A DNA stretch of 64,000 nt, from assembly GCA_946188105.1 (NCBI GenBank), contig CAMHTQ010000002.1, positions 47,973-111,972 on the forward strand, given 5' to 3'. Position numbers and translations under genes: made by a program. Of this stretch, positions 1-11,383 are shown in pieces. Origin of the DNA: an uncultured Alphaproteobacteria bacterium (GTDB lineage: Bacteria; Pseudomonadota; Alphaproteobacteria; Rs-D84). How positions within the stretch are numbered: position 1 is the first letter of the stretch; each line of letters starts with the position of its first letter. Under the pieces are notes generated by a model. That model saw only the letters and a program-made list of their open reading frames with translations, did not search any database and was not told the DNA's origin.

Positions 1-151
1 GTTCACAGTATGCTTTTAATTTGATACCTTGTTCGTATGCAGCAACCGAATCCGCCAAAGGCAATTCGCCAGATTCCATTTTTTTAACCAATTCGGTAAG
101 TTGTTTATATGCTTCTTCGAAAGTCAGTTTTTTTTCGTCTTTTTCAGCCAT
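1..151 (-). CDS. xseB: Exodeoxyribonuclease VII small subunit, C-terminus beyond window edge (partial)
   Basis: Reverse strand reads MAEKDEKKLTFEEAYKQLTELVKKMESGELPLADSVAAYEQGIKL, the characteristic XseB pattern; runs off the left edge. Confidence 0.9.
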   Translation of the reverse strand, partial: MAEKDEKKLTFEEAYKQLTELVKKMESGELPLADSVAAYEQGIKLKAYCE

Positions 152-226
152 TTTTTCATCCTCTAAGTTTCAGAATCAAAAATACACGATAAAAAGCAAA
201 CTTTCAACAAATTTAATTAAATTATT

Positions 227-1693
227 TTATGCGCCACGAATGTGATTTTTAGATTGCTGAGCAATTAAATTTTTCTGGGTGTTTTGTGTAACGATTTTGT
301 GTAATCTGGCATATTCATGTGGCATAGTTTTTTTTAGTTTTGGAACATATGCATATGTTAAAACTTCATTGCTATTCAGAATCTGATTACACCAATCATA
401 TTCTTTCGTATTGTCATTGGTTTCTCCAATATGCTCCAGGTTCGGCATATACAATTTTTTTAATACATTGTTGTATTGTAATGCCTGCCAACCCACAGTT
501 TTTACCATTGGTGCATTTAATGTTGTCACATGTGTGCATCCAAATAAAAAACCATGTCCTAAATGTATTGCTTTTGGGATATTTACAGTTTTTAATGTTC
601 TGCCACTCATTACCTTGGAGAAAAAGTTATCCCATATAAATTCTGTATCTGGTAAATTTATTTTTTTTAATTTGAAAAATATTGCCATATCAGTTCTTAT
701 CTCTGTAATATTTGCCAATGTTAATTCAACCATATAACCATCTTGCAATGTTGCAATATGTTGACCATTTACAGATAATAATCTTTGTTTTTTGTTTTTA
801 GGATTTGCTTGAATTTGTATTTTTCCATTTTTGAATAAATTTTTTAATATCTGAAATTCTTGACAATTTTCACTAAAAAAACTATTTAACATACGAAATT
901 TCTTGGTTTTTAAATCCAATAACATACAATCAAACATTAATTCAGAATTTGTATCAACTTTTATAACATTACCACGTCTATCTGTGTACCAATTTTTGCC
1001 AAACATTTGACCTTGGATTTCATGGTCATACAACATAAATTTGTTATTCATCCATGCAAAGTGATCTGGCATATTTGTTGAATTCAAAGGAATTTTGAAA
1101 TATCTGGCCAGCGACATAGTTAATCCTGGAATAATATTATCAGGATTGTTGTTAAATGTGGAATCTGGGCAACTGACGGTATGGTTATACCTGTTTTTAA
1201 TGGATAAATAACCTGTTTGCTTGTTTATTTGGATTGATATAACCGATGTCCCATATTCGTCTTCGCGTGCTGGGTTTTGTGCGGGTTTTATTTTATCAGC
1301 CCCGCGTTTAATTGCATGTATAGTATAATTGTTTTGAAAACGATATTCGTCATTAAAAGTGCATAATTCTTCATCATGCCGAAAGAATTTTCTAATAGAA
1401 TTTTGCTGTTCTAATGATGTTACATAAAACGAGTCATATCCAGCCATATCCAATAATTGAAAAGGATTTTTATCAGAATTTGTTCGTTTGTGTGGCAGGT
1501 TGTATTTTGCCTCAATAACTGGCAATAACAAATTTATTCGTTTGGGATCATTTCCAGCGAATTCCAGCATTGGTACAATATCGGGTAAATTTAACAAGCC
1601 AGCACCACGGATGGTACGGGCAACCCCTTCACCGTTTTGCTTTTTTAATTTATTATAAACTTTTTTAGTATTTGCAACTGTCATAATAACCAT
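227..1693 (-). CDS. Hypothetical protein with BspA-like leucine-rich repeats in its C-terminal part
   Basis: Long ORF; C-terminal LKTVNIPKAIHLGHGFLFGCTHVTTLNAPMVKTVGWQALQYNNVLKKLYMPNLEHIG resembles LRR_5/BspA repeats; start trimmed to an internal Met. Confidence 0.55.
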   Translation of the reverse strand: MVIMTVANTKKVYNKLKKQNGEGVARTIRGAGLLNLPDIVPMLEFAGNDPKRINLLLPVIEAKYNLPHKRTNSDKNPFQLLDMAGYDSFYVTSLEQQNSIRKFFRHDEELCTFNDEYRFQNNYTIHAIKRGADKIKPAQNPAREDEYGTSVISIQINKQTGYLSIKNRYNHTVSCPDSTFNNNPDNIIPGLTMSLARYFKIPLNSTNMPDHFAWMNNKFMLYDHEIQGQMFGKNWYTDRRGNVIKVDTNSELMFDCMLLDLKTKKFRMLNSFFSENCQEFQILKNLFKNGKIQIQANPKNKKQRLLSVNGQHIATLQDGYMVELTLANITEIRTDMAIFFKLKKINLPDTEFIWDNFFSKVMSGRTLKTVNIPKAIHLGHGFLFGCTHVTTLNAPMVKTVGWQALQYNNVLKKLYMPNLEHIGETNDNTKEYDWCNQILNSNEVLTYAYVPKLKKTMPHEYARLHKIVTQNTQKNLIAQQSKNHIRGA

Positions 1694-1746
1694 GTGTTTT
1701 GTGAGAAGAATAACACAAAATAAAACATTGTCAATTTGTTTATAGT

Positions 1747-1772
1747 AAAAAAACATCGGTGCTTGCCGATGT
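1747..1772 (-). terminator. Rho-independent terminator of mreB
   Basis: ACATCGG...CCGATGT hairpin followed by a T-run on the minus strand. Confidence 0.6.
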
Positions 1773-1800
1773 TTCTTCTCGAATTCCAAACAAAGACGGA

Positions 1801-3307
<1,507 letters not shown>

Positions 3308-3327
<20 letters not shown>

Positions 3328-3550
3328 ATCATTTATGCAAACAATCGGAATTCGGTTAGTGCGTTGCTATCAATCATGTATATCTCCATTTATTGGTGGC
3401 CGTTGTGCGTGCAGATTTATTCCCACATGCAGCGAATATACGGCAACCGCAATTGAAAAATACGGCTTTTTTCGCGGGGTTTGGATGGGAATGCACAGAA
3501 TTGCCCGTTGTCGCCCAGGTGGTGGATGCGGATATGACCCGGTGCCTTGA
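3308..3550 (+). CDS. yidD: Membrane protein insertion efficiency factor YidD
   Basis: [64 protein letters not shown]; overlaps the rnpA end (start at 3308 or 3335). Confidence 0.95.
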
Positions 3551-3614
3551 CTTTTGGTGTGTTTATGGTAAAATTTTAATAAAAACGTATAATAAATTAT
3601 AAAGGATTTGAAAA

Positions 3615-4058
3615 ATGTCATTTCGTGCAACCGTTGAATCTATGTCGAAAATCATGGATGATATGGGGATTACAGAACTTGATTTAGAACGTCAGTTTTT
3701 ATTTGGCGTTTATCGTAAACACATTCATTTATCCAAAGGAACAACTGTGGCTATGCCATCTTTCCCTGTGGATACCAGTATAAAAAATGCGTCAACTGGT
3801 GCAAATGGTGTCGCCAAGGAATATAAAAACGCATTAAAATCACCAATGGTTGGTGTTGTATATTTGGCAACTGAACCTGGGGCAAAACCATTCGTCAAAG
3901 TGGGTGATACCGTTCATGCCGGTGATACAGTCGCATTGGTCGAGGCAATGAAAACATTTAATCCGATTAAGGCAACGTCCGATGGTGTTGTCAAAGAAAT
4001 TTTGGTTACCGATGCCCAGGCTGTTGAATTTGATCAACCATTGATTGTTATCGAGTAA
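3615..4058 (+). CDS. accB: Acetyl-CoA carboxylase biotin carboxyl carrier protein
   Basis: Biotinyl motif VEAMKTFNPIKA and lipoyl-like fold; followed by accC. Confidence 0.95.
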   Translation: MSFRATVESMSKIMDDMGITELDLERQFLFGVYRKHIHLSKGTTVAMPSFPVDTSIKNASTGANGVAKEYKNALKSPMVGVVYLATEPGAKPFVKVGDTVHAGDTVALVEAMKTFNPIKATSDGVVKEILVTDAQAVEFDQPLIVIE

Positions 4059-4063
4059 TTATT

Positions 4064-5458
4064 ATGTCTCAAATTAAAAAAGTTTTAATTGCAAATCGTG
4101 GTGAAATTGCACTGCGTATTATTCGTGCATGTCGTGATATGGGCATTCGTACGGTTGCGGTATATTCTACGGCTGACCGTAATGCGATGCACACACAATT
4201 GGCAGACGAAAGTGTTTGTATCGGACCGGCTCCATCTCGTGATTCTTACCTTAATGAATCTGCGATTTTGACGGCTGCATTATTAACAAATTCTGATGCA
4301 ATTCATCCGGGCTATGGATTTTTATCTGAAAATGCAGGATTCGCGCGCAAGGTTGAATCCCATGGTATGATTTGGATTGGACCCAGCCCAGATATGATTG
4401 TTCGTATGGGTGACAAGGTTAATGCGAAAAAGACCGCAATTGCATGTGGGTTACCAGTTGTGCCGGGTTCTGACGGTGCGGTAAAAACATTGGACGAGGC
4501 CAAGGCCTGTGCCGAAAAAATCGGATATCCTGTTATGTTAAAGGCGGCATCTGGTGGTGGCGGTCGTGGTATTCGTGCGGTGATGCGTGCCGAAGATTTA
4601 GCCGAGGCATTCGCAACTACACGTGCCGAGGCAAAATCTGGATTCGGTGATGAAACATTATACATGGAAAAATTATTACTGCATCCACGTCACATAGAAT
4701 TTCAAATTTTGGGTGATAAACATGGTAATGTTGTTGTATTGGGCGAACGTGATTGTTCATTACAACGCAAAAACCAAAAGGTTATCGAAGAATGTCCGGC
4801 TGCTATATTATCACAAAAACAACGTGATGATATGATAGAGGTTTGTAAAACCGCCGCTAAAAAAATGGGATATTTCAGCACTGGTACATTTGAATTTATG
4901 TACGAGGATGGAAAGTTCTATTTTCTGGAAACGAACACGCGTTTGCAAGTTGAACACCCTGTAACTGAAATGGTTTATGGAATCGATTTGGTGCGTGAAC
5001 AAATTCGTATCGCATCTGGCGAACGTTTGGGATATTCCCAGGCAAATATCGTGCCACATGGTCACGCAATTGAATTCCGTATAAATGCCGAAGATCCTGA
5101 AAACTTTACACCAAACCCAGGAACAATATCATTGTATGCACCGTCCGGTGGATTGGGTGTACGTGTGGATTCAGCAGCATATACTGGATATACAATTCCA
5201 CCAACATACGATTCTATGATTGCGAAATTGATTGTTCATAACACATCGCGTGCAACGTGCATTATGCGTGCAACACGTGCGCTGGAAGAATTTGTAATCG
5301 AGGGTGTAAAAACCACGATTCCACTTCACAAAAAATTGTTAAACAATCGTGATTTCAGACAATTGAATTTTGATAATCATTGGTTGGAACAATATCTGTC
5401 GGCAGAACCCAAACCCGAAGATGAAATTGTCCCGACAGAAGAAAAAACAGAAGAGTAA
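4064..5458 (+). CDS. accC: Acetyl-CoA carboxylase, biotin carboxylase subunit
   Basis: KVLIANRGEIALRIIRACRDMGI, MLKAASGGGGRGIR, FLETNTRLQVEHPVTEMVYGIDLV. Confidence 0.97.
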   Translation: MSQIKKVLIANRGEIALRIIRACRDMGIRTVAVYSTADRNAMHTQLADESVCIGPAPSRDSYLNESAILTAALLTNSDAIHPGYGFLSENAGFARKVESHGMIWIGPSPDMIVRMGDKVNAKKTAIACGLPVVPGSDGAVKTLDEAKACAEKIGYPVMLKAASGGGGRGIRAVMRAEDLAEAFATTRAEAKSGFGDETLYMEKLLLHPRHIEFQILGDKHGNVVVLGERDCSLQRKNQKVIEECPAAILSQKQRDDMIEVCKTAAKKMGYFSTGTFEFMYEDGKFYFLETNTRLQVEHPVTEMVYGIDLVREQIRIASGERLGYSQANIVPHGHAIEFRINAEDPENFTPNPGTISLYAPSGGLGVRVDSAAYTGYTIPPTYDSMIAKLIVHNTSRATCIMRATRALEEFVIEGVKTTIPLHKKLLNNRDFRQLNFDNHWLEQYLSAEPKPEDEIVPTEEKTEE

Positions 5459-5466
5459 ATATAATT

Positions 5467-5499
5467 CCGCAGAACCTTATAATTCTGCGGGATTTTTTT
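5467..5499 (+). terminator. Terminator after accC
   Basis: CCGCAGAA...TTCTGCGG hairpin + T-run. Confidence 0.75.
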
Positions 5500-5509
5500 A
5501 TGTGTATGC

Positions 5510-5537
5510 TTGACAATGTGTGGTTTTGTGGTATTTT
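5510..5537 (+). promoter_or_regulatory. Putative sigma70 promoter for the 125-aa ORF
   Basis: TTGACA - 16 nt - TATTTT, about 20 nt upstream of the ATG at 5559. Confidence 0.45.
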
Positions 5538-5558
5538 GGACATCAAAAGGGGTGTTAA

Positions 5559-5936
5559 ATGGCAGATTTGGTTACAGATATAATAAATAAAATCGAAAAT
5601 GGCACATATAACACGGTATTGATTAAGGAAACAGCTCCTTGTGCTGTTCATGGTGATCAATGTGTTGTATTTCCAACATTTCCAGATGCAAGGTTTAAGG
5701 GGGCTTGTTTAATCAGATTAACAAGCGACTTTCGTAAAGTCCCTTATTCTATTTTTATACGGGATAACAGCCCTCGTGGTCTTTATCATGGTATTGATGC
5801 AAAACATGTGCTGAAAAGCAGAATGTTATTGGATGTTAATCCTAATGAATTGAGAGAAATTGATATAAACTTCCATGATTTACAACGTTTATGGAATGTA
5901 ATTTCCGTAATAGAAAAAAATAAAAGACAAAAATAA
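5559..5936 (+). CDS. Hypothetical protein (125 aa)
   Basis: Complete ORF flanked by promoter-like sequence and a terminator. Confidence 0.6.
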   Translation: MADLVTDIINKIENGTYNTVLIKETAPCAVHGDQCVVFPTFPDARFKGACLIRLTSDFRKVPYSIFIRDNSPRGLYHGIDAKHVLKSRMLLDVNPNELREIDINFHDLQRLWNVISVIEKNKRQK

Positions 5937-5940
5937 AAAC

Positions 5941-5964
5941 ACCGGCGAATGCCGGTATTTTTTT
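5941..5964 (+). terminator. Terminator
   Basis: ACCGGC-GAAT-GCCGGT + T-run. Confidence 0.7.
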
Positions 5965-5992
5965 AACTAAAATCACAATGGTTTTTAACGGG

Positions 5993-6023
5993 CCCCGCAA
6001 AATTCCAAAAGAATTTTGTGGGT
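5993..6023 (-). terminator. Hairpin downstream of the OmpH-like gene
   Basis: CCCGCAAAATTC...GAATTTTGTGGG long stem. Confidence 0.4.
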
Positions 6024-6028
6024 ATTTG

Positions 6029-6685
6029 TTAGAAACCTTTTGGAGTTGCTAATTTGATGTTGGATACTTTTTTATTCAAAGCATTAACAACTTCGTCAGT
6101 AATATCCAAAGCACCAGCATCTGCACCTGTTTTTGCAATACGGCCATCAATTACCAAAGACAAATTCTTTTTAGCAATGATGCCATCAATCACAGGATCC
6201 AGGTGTTTCTTTTGCAATTCTTCCAATGCTTTTTGAGAAGATTCAGCAATACTTTGTGCGCGTTCGTTCAAAGTGCGTTGCAAATTTGTAACACGTTTTT
6301 GATAATCGACAACACGACGTTGCAAAGCATCTTGGGACAAAACATCTTGAGATTTTTCAATTTCTGATTTTTCTTTTTCCAATGCTTTTTGTTCTTTTGT
6401 TAATTCATCACGCAATTTCTTTTCATAGTTTTCGCGTTGATCTTGGATGCTTTTAAAAGATACAGCATTAGCAGTAACTTTGTCCATGTTGATAACAGCA
6501 ATACGCATTTCAGCACCAGACATTGCTTTATCAGAAACCTCGGCAATTGCTTCGTCAACTGTAACCTCGTGATGATGACCCGCAATAGCCCAAATGCCTA
6601 ATGCAGCGACAACAATGACCACAGCAGCGATAATGCCAGATTTTTTATAGTTTTTAATGATAGTAATATCGTTTGTTTTTACCAT
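6029..6685 (-). CDS. OmpH/Skp-like periplasmic chaperone family protein with N-terminal TM segment
   Basis: MRIAVINMDKVTANAVSFKSIQDQRENYEKKLRDELTKEQKALEKEKSEIE...; coiled coil and C-terminal VIDGRIAKTGADAGALDITDEVV. Confidence 0.7.
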   Translation of the reverse strand: MVKTNDITIIKNYKKSGIIAAVVIVVAALGIWAIAGHHHEVTVDEAIAEVSDKAMSGAEMRIAVINMDKVTANAVSFKSIQDQRENYEKKLRDELTKEQKALEKEKSEIEKSQDVLSQDALQRRVVDYQKRVTNLQRTLNERAQSIAESSQKALEELQKKHLDPVIDGIIAKKNLSLVIDGRIAKTGADAGALDITDEVVNALNKKVSNIKLATPKGF

Positions 6686-6788
6686 TTTAACCTTCCTTTT
6701 GTTGTTTTGTTCGTGCCTAGTATAGCAATAAAAAATATAAAATAAAAGAGAAATATTGAAAAAAATTATGGGTAAAAATATGTTGTAT

Positions 6789-7460
6789 TTAACGTGCCGG
6801 TGCAATACGAATTTCGATTCTGCGATTTGTCAATCTGCCAATGCTATCTTGGGAGGCAATAGGACGGGCGCTGCCACGTCCAACGATAAACATACGACTG
6901 GGTTTTATTTCCTTGCGTGATAAAAATACACCAACACGTTCTGCCATATCCAAAGACATTGCCTTGGCGGCATTTGTATCACGCATTGCATCAGTGTATC
7001 CTGCGATTTCTAAATATGTTGAATCGTATTTGCGTAAAATTCTGGCAACAGTATTTAATATACCTTCGCCATTTTCAGAAATATCTGCGATGTCTGGACG
7101 CATAATCGCATTACGCACCAAAATCACAACAACATCCGAACCTGCACGTTCCACAGAAACACCCGATGTTCGTAATGCATCATATAAATCATTTTCTAAA
7201 CGAGCCATATATGCAACACTGACCATATTGTCATTTGCAACCTTGTCGCCATATTCTAATTTTGCAGAATTATTAGCAGTTGTATCTAATAATTTTCCAC
7301 CTTTGCCCAAATATACGGGACGTTTGGCAATTTTAGAAGTTTCTGTCATATCCATAAAACTAGCATCGTTCAGATAATATTTCCATGTGTCACGTTCCGG
7401 ACTGGTGTAATGCATACATCCAGCTAGCAATAAACATACAAGAAACAATTTTATTTTCAT
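6789..7460 (-). CDS. OmpA-family lipoprotein
   Basis: Lipobox LLLAGC; LEIAGYTDAMRDTNAAKAMSLDMAERVGVFLSRKEIKPSRMFIVGRGSARPIASQ...RRIEIRI OmpA/MotB-type C-terminus. Confidence 0.75.
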   Translation of the reverse strand: MKIKLFLVCLLLAGCMHYTSPERDTWKYYLNDASFMDMTETSKIAKRPVYLGKGGKLLDTTANNSAKLEYGDKVANDNMVSVAYMARLENDLYDALRTSGVSVERAGSDVVVILVRNAIMRPDIADISENGEGILNTVARILRKYDSTYLEIAGYTDAMRDTNAAKAMSLDMAERVGVFLSRKEIKPSRMFIVGRGSARPIASQDSIGRLTNRRIEIRIAPAR

Positions 7461-7919
7461 TTATCTTACAATAATAGATATGTAATTTCTTTGTCCGCTA
7501 ACGCAACTTTCAGCACCAGCATTTGGTATTTTATTTACAACCACAGATTCCGCCCAACTGATTCTTTTTGTTGCAAAATAAGAACAATCACTGTTGCTGA
7601 TATTGGTAAGGTTAAAGGCAAATGTTTGACCATCAATTCCCGCAGTAATAGACCAATCTTCGCCACCAATTGGTGCAGACGATTTTGTCATTGCCCCAGA
7701 TTTGATTAAATAATCTATGGATACACCGGTGTAATCGCCACCTGTTTCCAACAATGTTTTTGTATCGCGTGCAATTTGTTCCATTTCAGACAATGCAAAA
7801 TTACGAATTTGATTTGTGCGTAACATAGCAAATGTTTTATATGCCGCAGCAGTCATTATCAATCCAATTGTCAACACACCCAGCATTTCAATCAAAGAAC
7901 GTCCATATTCTGCTTTCAT
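7461..7919 (-). CDS. Type IV pilin-like prepilin
   Basis: N-terminal prepilin motif YGRSLIEMLGVLTIGLIMTAAAYKTF. Confidence 0.7.
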   Translation of the reverse strand: MKAEYGRSLIEMLGVLTIGLIMTAAAYKTFAMLRTNQIRNFALSEMEQIARDTKTLLETGGDYTGVSIDYLIKSGAMTKSSAPIGGEDWSITAGIDGQTFAFNLTNISNSDCSYFATKRISWAESVVVNKIPNAGAESCVSGQRNYISIIVR

Positions 7920-7938
7920 ACATTCTCTCCTTATATTT

Positions 7939-9474
7939 TTATTTTGAAACTTCAACAATTTCAGCACCCTCGAAAAGTCCCATTGCACTTGCCATCATTG
8001 GATCTTTTGCCAATTCTTGTTGTTGGTGTTCTGATGCAGTTGGAACATTACAAGATTCTGTGGAACGAACCAAATTCCATTTATGCCCAGTATATTTTTC
8101 TAACCAATCAGACAATTTTCTGGAAAAATCTTTGTCATTACCACGATCAAAATAATTTAATTTTCCGTCTTGGATTTCGCATACTTCTACATTTTCAGAA
8201 AAATACGAGAATAACAAAATTTGTTTGTCTGATTGCATTGCCTTGGCCAATTCATCAGCGGTCGCAATGGTTTTTGTTTGTGGGGTGGTTTGTTCTGCGG
8301 GTTTAACAATTGGTTGAGCCGCAGGTTGCACAGTATTGTTTTTTAATATATCAGGAATAGATGGCATATCGGCAATATGCATCATACGAACAACCAACAT
8401 ATCAAAACATTGTTTTTGATTCCCAGACATCTGCATTTCAGAAACAGCCGCAACCATAACCTGCCAAATTCTGGATAAAGTGTTCAAAGATATGCGGGCA
8501 TCAATCTTTTTAATTCTTTCACGTTGATCTGCGGTATATGGCGAATTAGATCCGTCACCACTGTTCACAGATTGGTGCATACGTGTTGCCCAATGTGTCC
8601 ATTCCATCATATCAGACAATAACATTGTTAAATCGGCACCATTTGTATAGATGGAATCAATCATATCTAATGCCTTGGCTGTATCACCAGATAAAATAAC
8701 ATCCATAAAGTCCACAACAACATTACGATCGGCACGTTTTAACATGCTCATAACCGCCTGTTCATCAACATGACCGCCTGTTTGTGCAATTGCCTGATCC
8801 AACAAAGATAATCCATCACGAACAGAACCGTCTGCGGCACGTGCCAATAATTCATTTGCAGCATCAGACAAATCAATTTTTTCCTGATTTGCAATCCATG
8901 CAAAATGACTTTTTAATGTGTCAACTGGAACACGAACCAAATCAAATCTTTGGCATCTGGATAAAATAGTAACAGGAACCCTGCGAATTTCGGTTGTTGC
9001 TAAAATAAATATAACATGTGCAGGTGGTTCTTCTAATGTTTTCAGCAACGCATTAAATGCGGCCGTAGATAACATATGAACTTCGTCGATGATATAAACT
9101 TTGTAACGACCATTTGTTGGACGGTATTGTGCCGCATCCAAAATATCACGAATGTTATCAACCCCGGTATGTGATGCAGCATCGATTTCCATAACATCAA
9201 TATGTTGACCTGCGGCAATTGCACGACAATTTTCACAAACCCCACAAGGTGTTGCGGTTGGGCCGTCAGATGACAGGCAATTTAATGCCTTGGCCAAAAT
9301 ACGTGCCGTACTGGTTTTACCAGTTCCGCGAATTCCGGTAAAAATATATGCGTGTGCAATGCGTCCGGTGTTAATAGCCGTTGTTAATGTTTTTACTAAA
9401 ACATCCTGTCCAATCAAAGAGTTAAAATCTTGACTACGATATTTGCGTGCCAATACTGTATAAGTGTTGTCCAT
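7939..9474 (-). CDS. dnaX: DNA polymerase III subunit gamma/tau
   Basis: VLARKYRSQDFNSLIGQDVLVKTLTTAINTGRIAHAYIFTGIRGTGKTSTARILAKALNC. Confidence 0.95.
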   Translation of the reverse strand: MDNTYTVLARKYRSQDFNSLIGQDVLVKTLTTAINTGRIAHAYIFTGIRGTGKTSTARILAKALNCLSSDGPTATPCGVCENCRAIAAGQHIDVMEIDAASHTGVDNIRDILDAAQYRPTNGRYKVYIIDEVHMLSTAAFNALLKTLEEPPAHVIFILATTEIRRVPVTILSRCQRFDLVRVPVDTLKSHFAWIANQEKIDLSDAANELLARAADGSVRDGLSLLDQAIAQTGGHVDEQAVMSMLKRADRNVVVDFMDVILSGDTAKALDMIDSIYTNGADLTMLLSDMMEWTHWATRMHQSVNSGDGSNSPYTADQRERIKKIDARISLNTLSRIWQVMVAAVSEMQMSGNQKQCFDMLVVRMMHIADMPSIPDILKNNTVQPAAQPIVKPAEQTTPQTKTIATADELAKAMQSDKQILLFSYFSENVEVCEIQDGKLNYFDRGNDKDFSRKLSDWLEKYTGHKWNLVRSTESCNVPTASEHQQQELAKDPMMASAMGLFEGAEIVEVSK

Positions 9475-9539
9475 AATAATACTTTCCTTTGGCAAAAAGA
9501 ATACCAAACAAAAGGAAAATTTCAACAAATAAAATAGTT

Positions 9540-9878
9540 TTAATTCAGATTTGTGATAAAGTCAGGAAAGCCCATGTCTTCATCGCTATCTGTCTTGATT
9601 GCAGAATCAGATTCAGCATTTTTTTCTTCGGCAGCAACTTCGGCCTCGGCCTCGGCCACAGCAGCGGCCTTTTCCTTGGTGTCACGAATAGAATCAATTT
9701 TTTCTTGTTCTGCATTTGTCATACGCACGCAATGTTCTGCGGCCTGTAACAAACGTTCGCGTTCAATTTCATCATTTGTAACACGTGCCTGGTCAATCAG
9801 TTGTTTACGTTTAACACGCCACTTGTGGCAACGTTGAATCATCAATCCAACAGAAGACTGGTTTTTTTTATTTTGCAT
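9540..9878 (-). CDS. Small protein, possibly DUF4167-like
   Basis: ERERLLQAAEHCVRMTNAEQEK resembles the DUF4167 pattern; acidic/Ala-rich tail. Confidence 0.45.
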   Translation of the reverse strand: MQNKKNQSSVGLMIQRCHKWRVKRKQLIDQARVTNDEIERERLLQAAEHCVRMTNAEQEKIDSIRDTKEKAAAVAEAEAEVAAEEKNAESDSAIKTDSDEDMGFPDFITNLN

Positions 9879-10021
9879 ATTTTTTCTTTATTTTTTTAAT
9901 CAAAACACATGGCTGTCGTTTATCAAAATCAGCCAAACCGATAAACAATATAAATCATCTTAAAACTGATTGCAATATCTTTTTTCTATTGCTAAGCTAT
10001 TTACATATAAAGAGAGAATAA

Positions 10022-11383
10022 TTGTTCAAGGAACGGGGGAACTTTTTATTACAAGCATTACTAGCAATATCATTGCTATTTGTTTTTATACCCGTATTAA
10101 CAAAACGACTGGTTGTGAACGACACAGATTCTAAAATGTATTCTGCGGTGCATCAAATTGATATGGCACAAACAGCATCTCGTATTTTTATTCGTGAAAA
10201 TGTTGATGCATTGCCTTATGGAAAAACAACAATACGCGGTAATGATTTTGCAGATGTTTTGGAACCATACGGATTACCATTGGGATATGTCCCAAAAACC
10301 GCATTTAACCAAGATATATATTTAATCGTAGACAAGGATGAAACGGGTGTTGGTGGCACATTGTTTGTCGAAGGTGGCAAATTAACTGATGTCCAAATTG
10401 CCGAAATGATTCGCAGAATTGGATTTTATGCCGGTCGTACCGAGGCGGGTTTGGCAATTGGTGTTCCGTTAAATACATTGTATCAAGACGTGGTTCGTCG
10501 TAATGAAACAGATATAAACGATTCTATGTTTTTAACAGATTTGGATATGAATAAATTTAACATAGAAAGTACAGACAGTGTCCTAGGACATAATTTGGTT
10601 TCTAAAACTGCGGACTTTGACACATTGTCGATTGTTGGAAATGAAACAGAAAGAAATTCTAAAAATAAAATCAAAGTATTAAATTCTAACAGAAGTATTT
10701 TTCAATCAAAATCAGGTGGTTCTGCATTGGCTTTGACACGTGGTTCGTTAAAGGCGAAAAATGTTTTTGGAAAAACAATTGCCCAGTATGGTTCTACGGG
10801 GCTTTTTGAATCTGATTCTGCATCGGTATACTCGTTTGATATGACGGCAGGTCGTACAGGATTTAGTGGGCCTGTGACATGGGATGTTCGTGGAAATATA
10901 GAAACAGAACATATCGCATTGGGTGTCGAAAGATTAGAGGTCGGTTCATATCTGAACGTCAGCAGTGGTCAAGATGTGTATGTGTCCAGTGCATCTGGTG
11001 ATTTATCTTATAACACATCCAGTGGAATTTCTGTTGGTTCTTTGACTGCATCGCATATAACATTGCGTGACCAAACGTCCAAGGCATTAAATGCTGGCGA
11101 AAGTGGTGCTGTGATTATCGATATTCGTCCGGCCAGTACAACCGTATTACCAGATGTCCAAGTTGCAGGCCTGAACAACGATGGTTTTGCAATATTAAAA
11201 AATCCAAAGAAAGACGATGGCGACACAATGACCTGTCGCGAGGTTATAGCACAATTGGGTGAAACATATAACACTAATTCTTTGGCACAACACATAGTAT
11301 GCGAATATTTATTCTGGGAAAGATTGGAACAAAGAATAAACGCGAAACAATGTTTAATGGCAGGTGGCAGTGACTGTATCTAA
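10022..11383 (+). CDS. Large PilV-like minor pilin 1 (TTG start)
   Basis: GNFLLQALLAISLLFVFIPVLTKRL prepilin-like N-terminus; MIRRIGFYAGR ... LDMNKFNI pattern; beta-rich C-terminal region. Confidence 0.55.
   Translation: MFKERGNFLLQALLAISLLFVFIPVLTKRLVVNDTDSKMYSAVHQIDMAQTASRIFIRENVDALPYGKTTIRGNDFADVLEPYGLPLGYVPKTAFNQDIYLIVDKDETGVGGTLFVEGGKLTDVQIAEMIRRIGFYAGRTEAGLAIGVPLNTLYQDVVRRNETDINDSMFLTDLDMNKFNIESTDSVLGHNLVSKTADFDTLSIVGNETERNSKNKIKVLNSNRSIFQSKSGGSALALTRGSLKAKNVFGKTIAQYGSTGLFESDSASVYSFDMTAGRTGFSGPVTWDVRGNIETEHIALGVERLEVGSYLNVSSGQDVYVSSASGDLSYNTSSGISVGSLTASHITLRDQTSKALNAGESGAVIIDIRPASTTVLPDVQVAGLNNDGFAILKNPKKDDGDTMTCREVIAQLGETYNTNSLAQHIVCEYLFWERLEQRINAKQCLMAGGSDCI

Noticed and set aside
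7939-9474. Programmed frameshift producing gamma in dnaX
   Set aside because: No A AAA AAG-type slippery heptamer with stimulatory hairpin recognised on the coding strand
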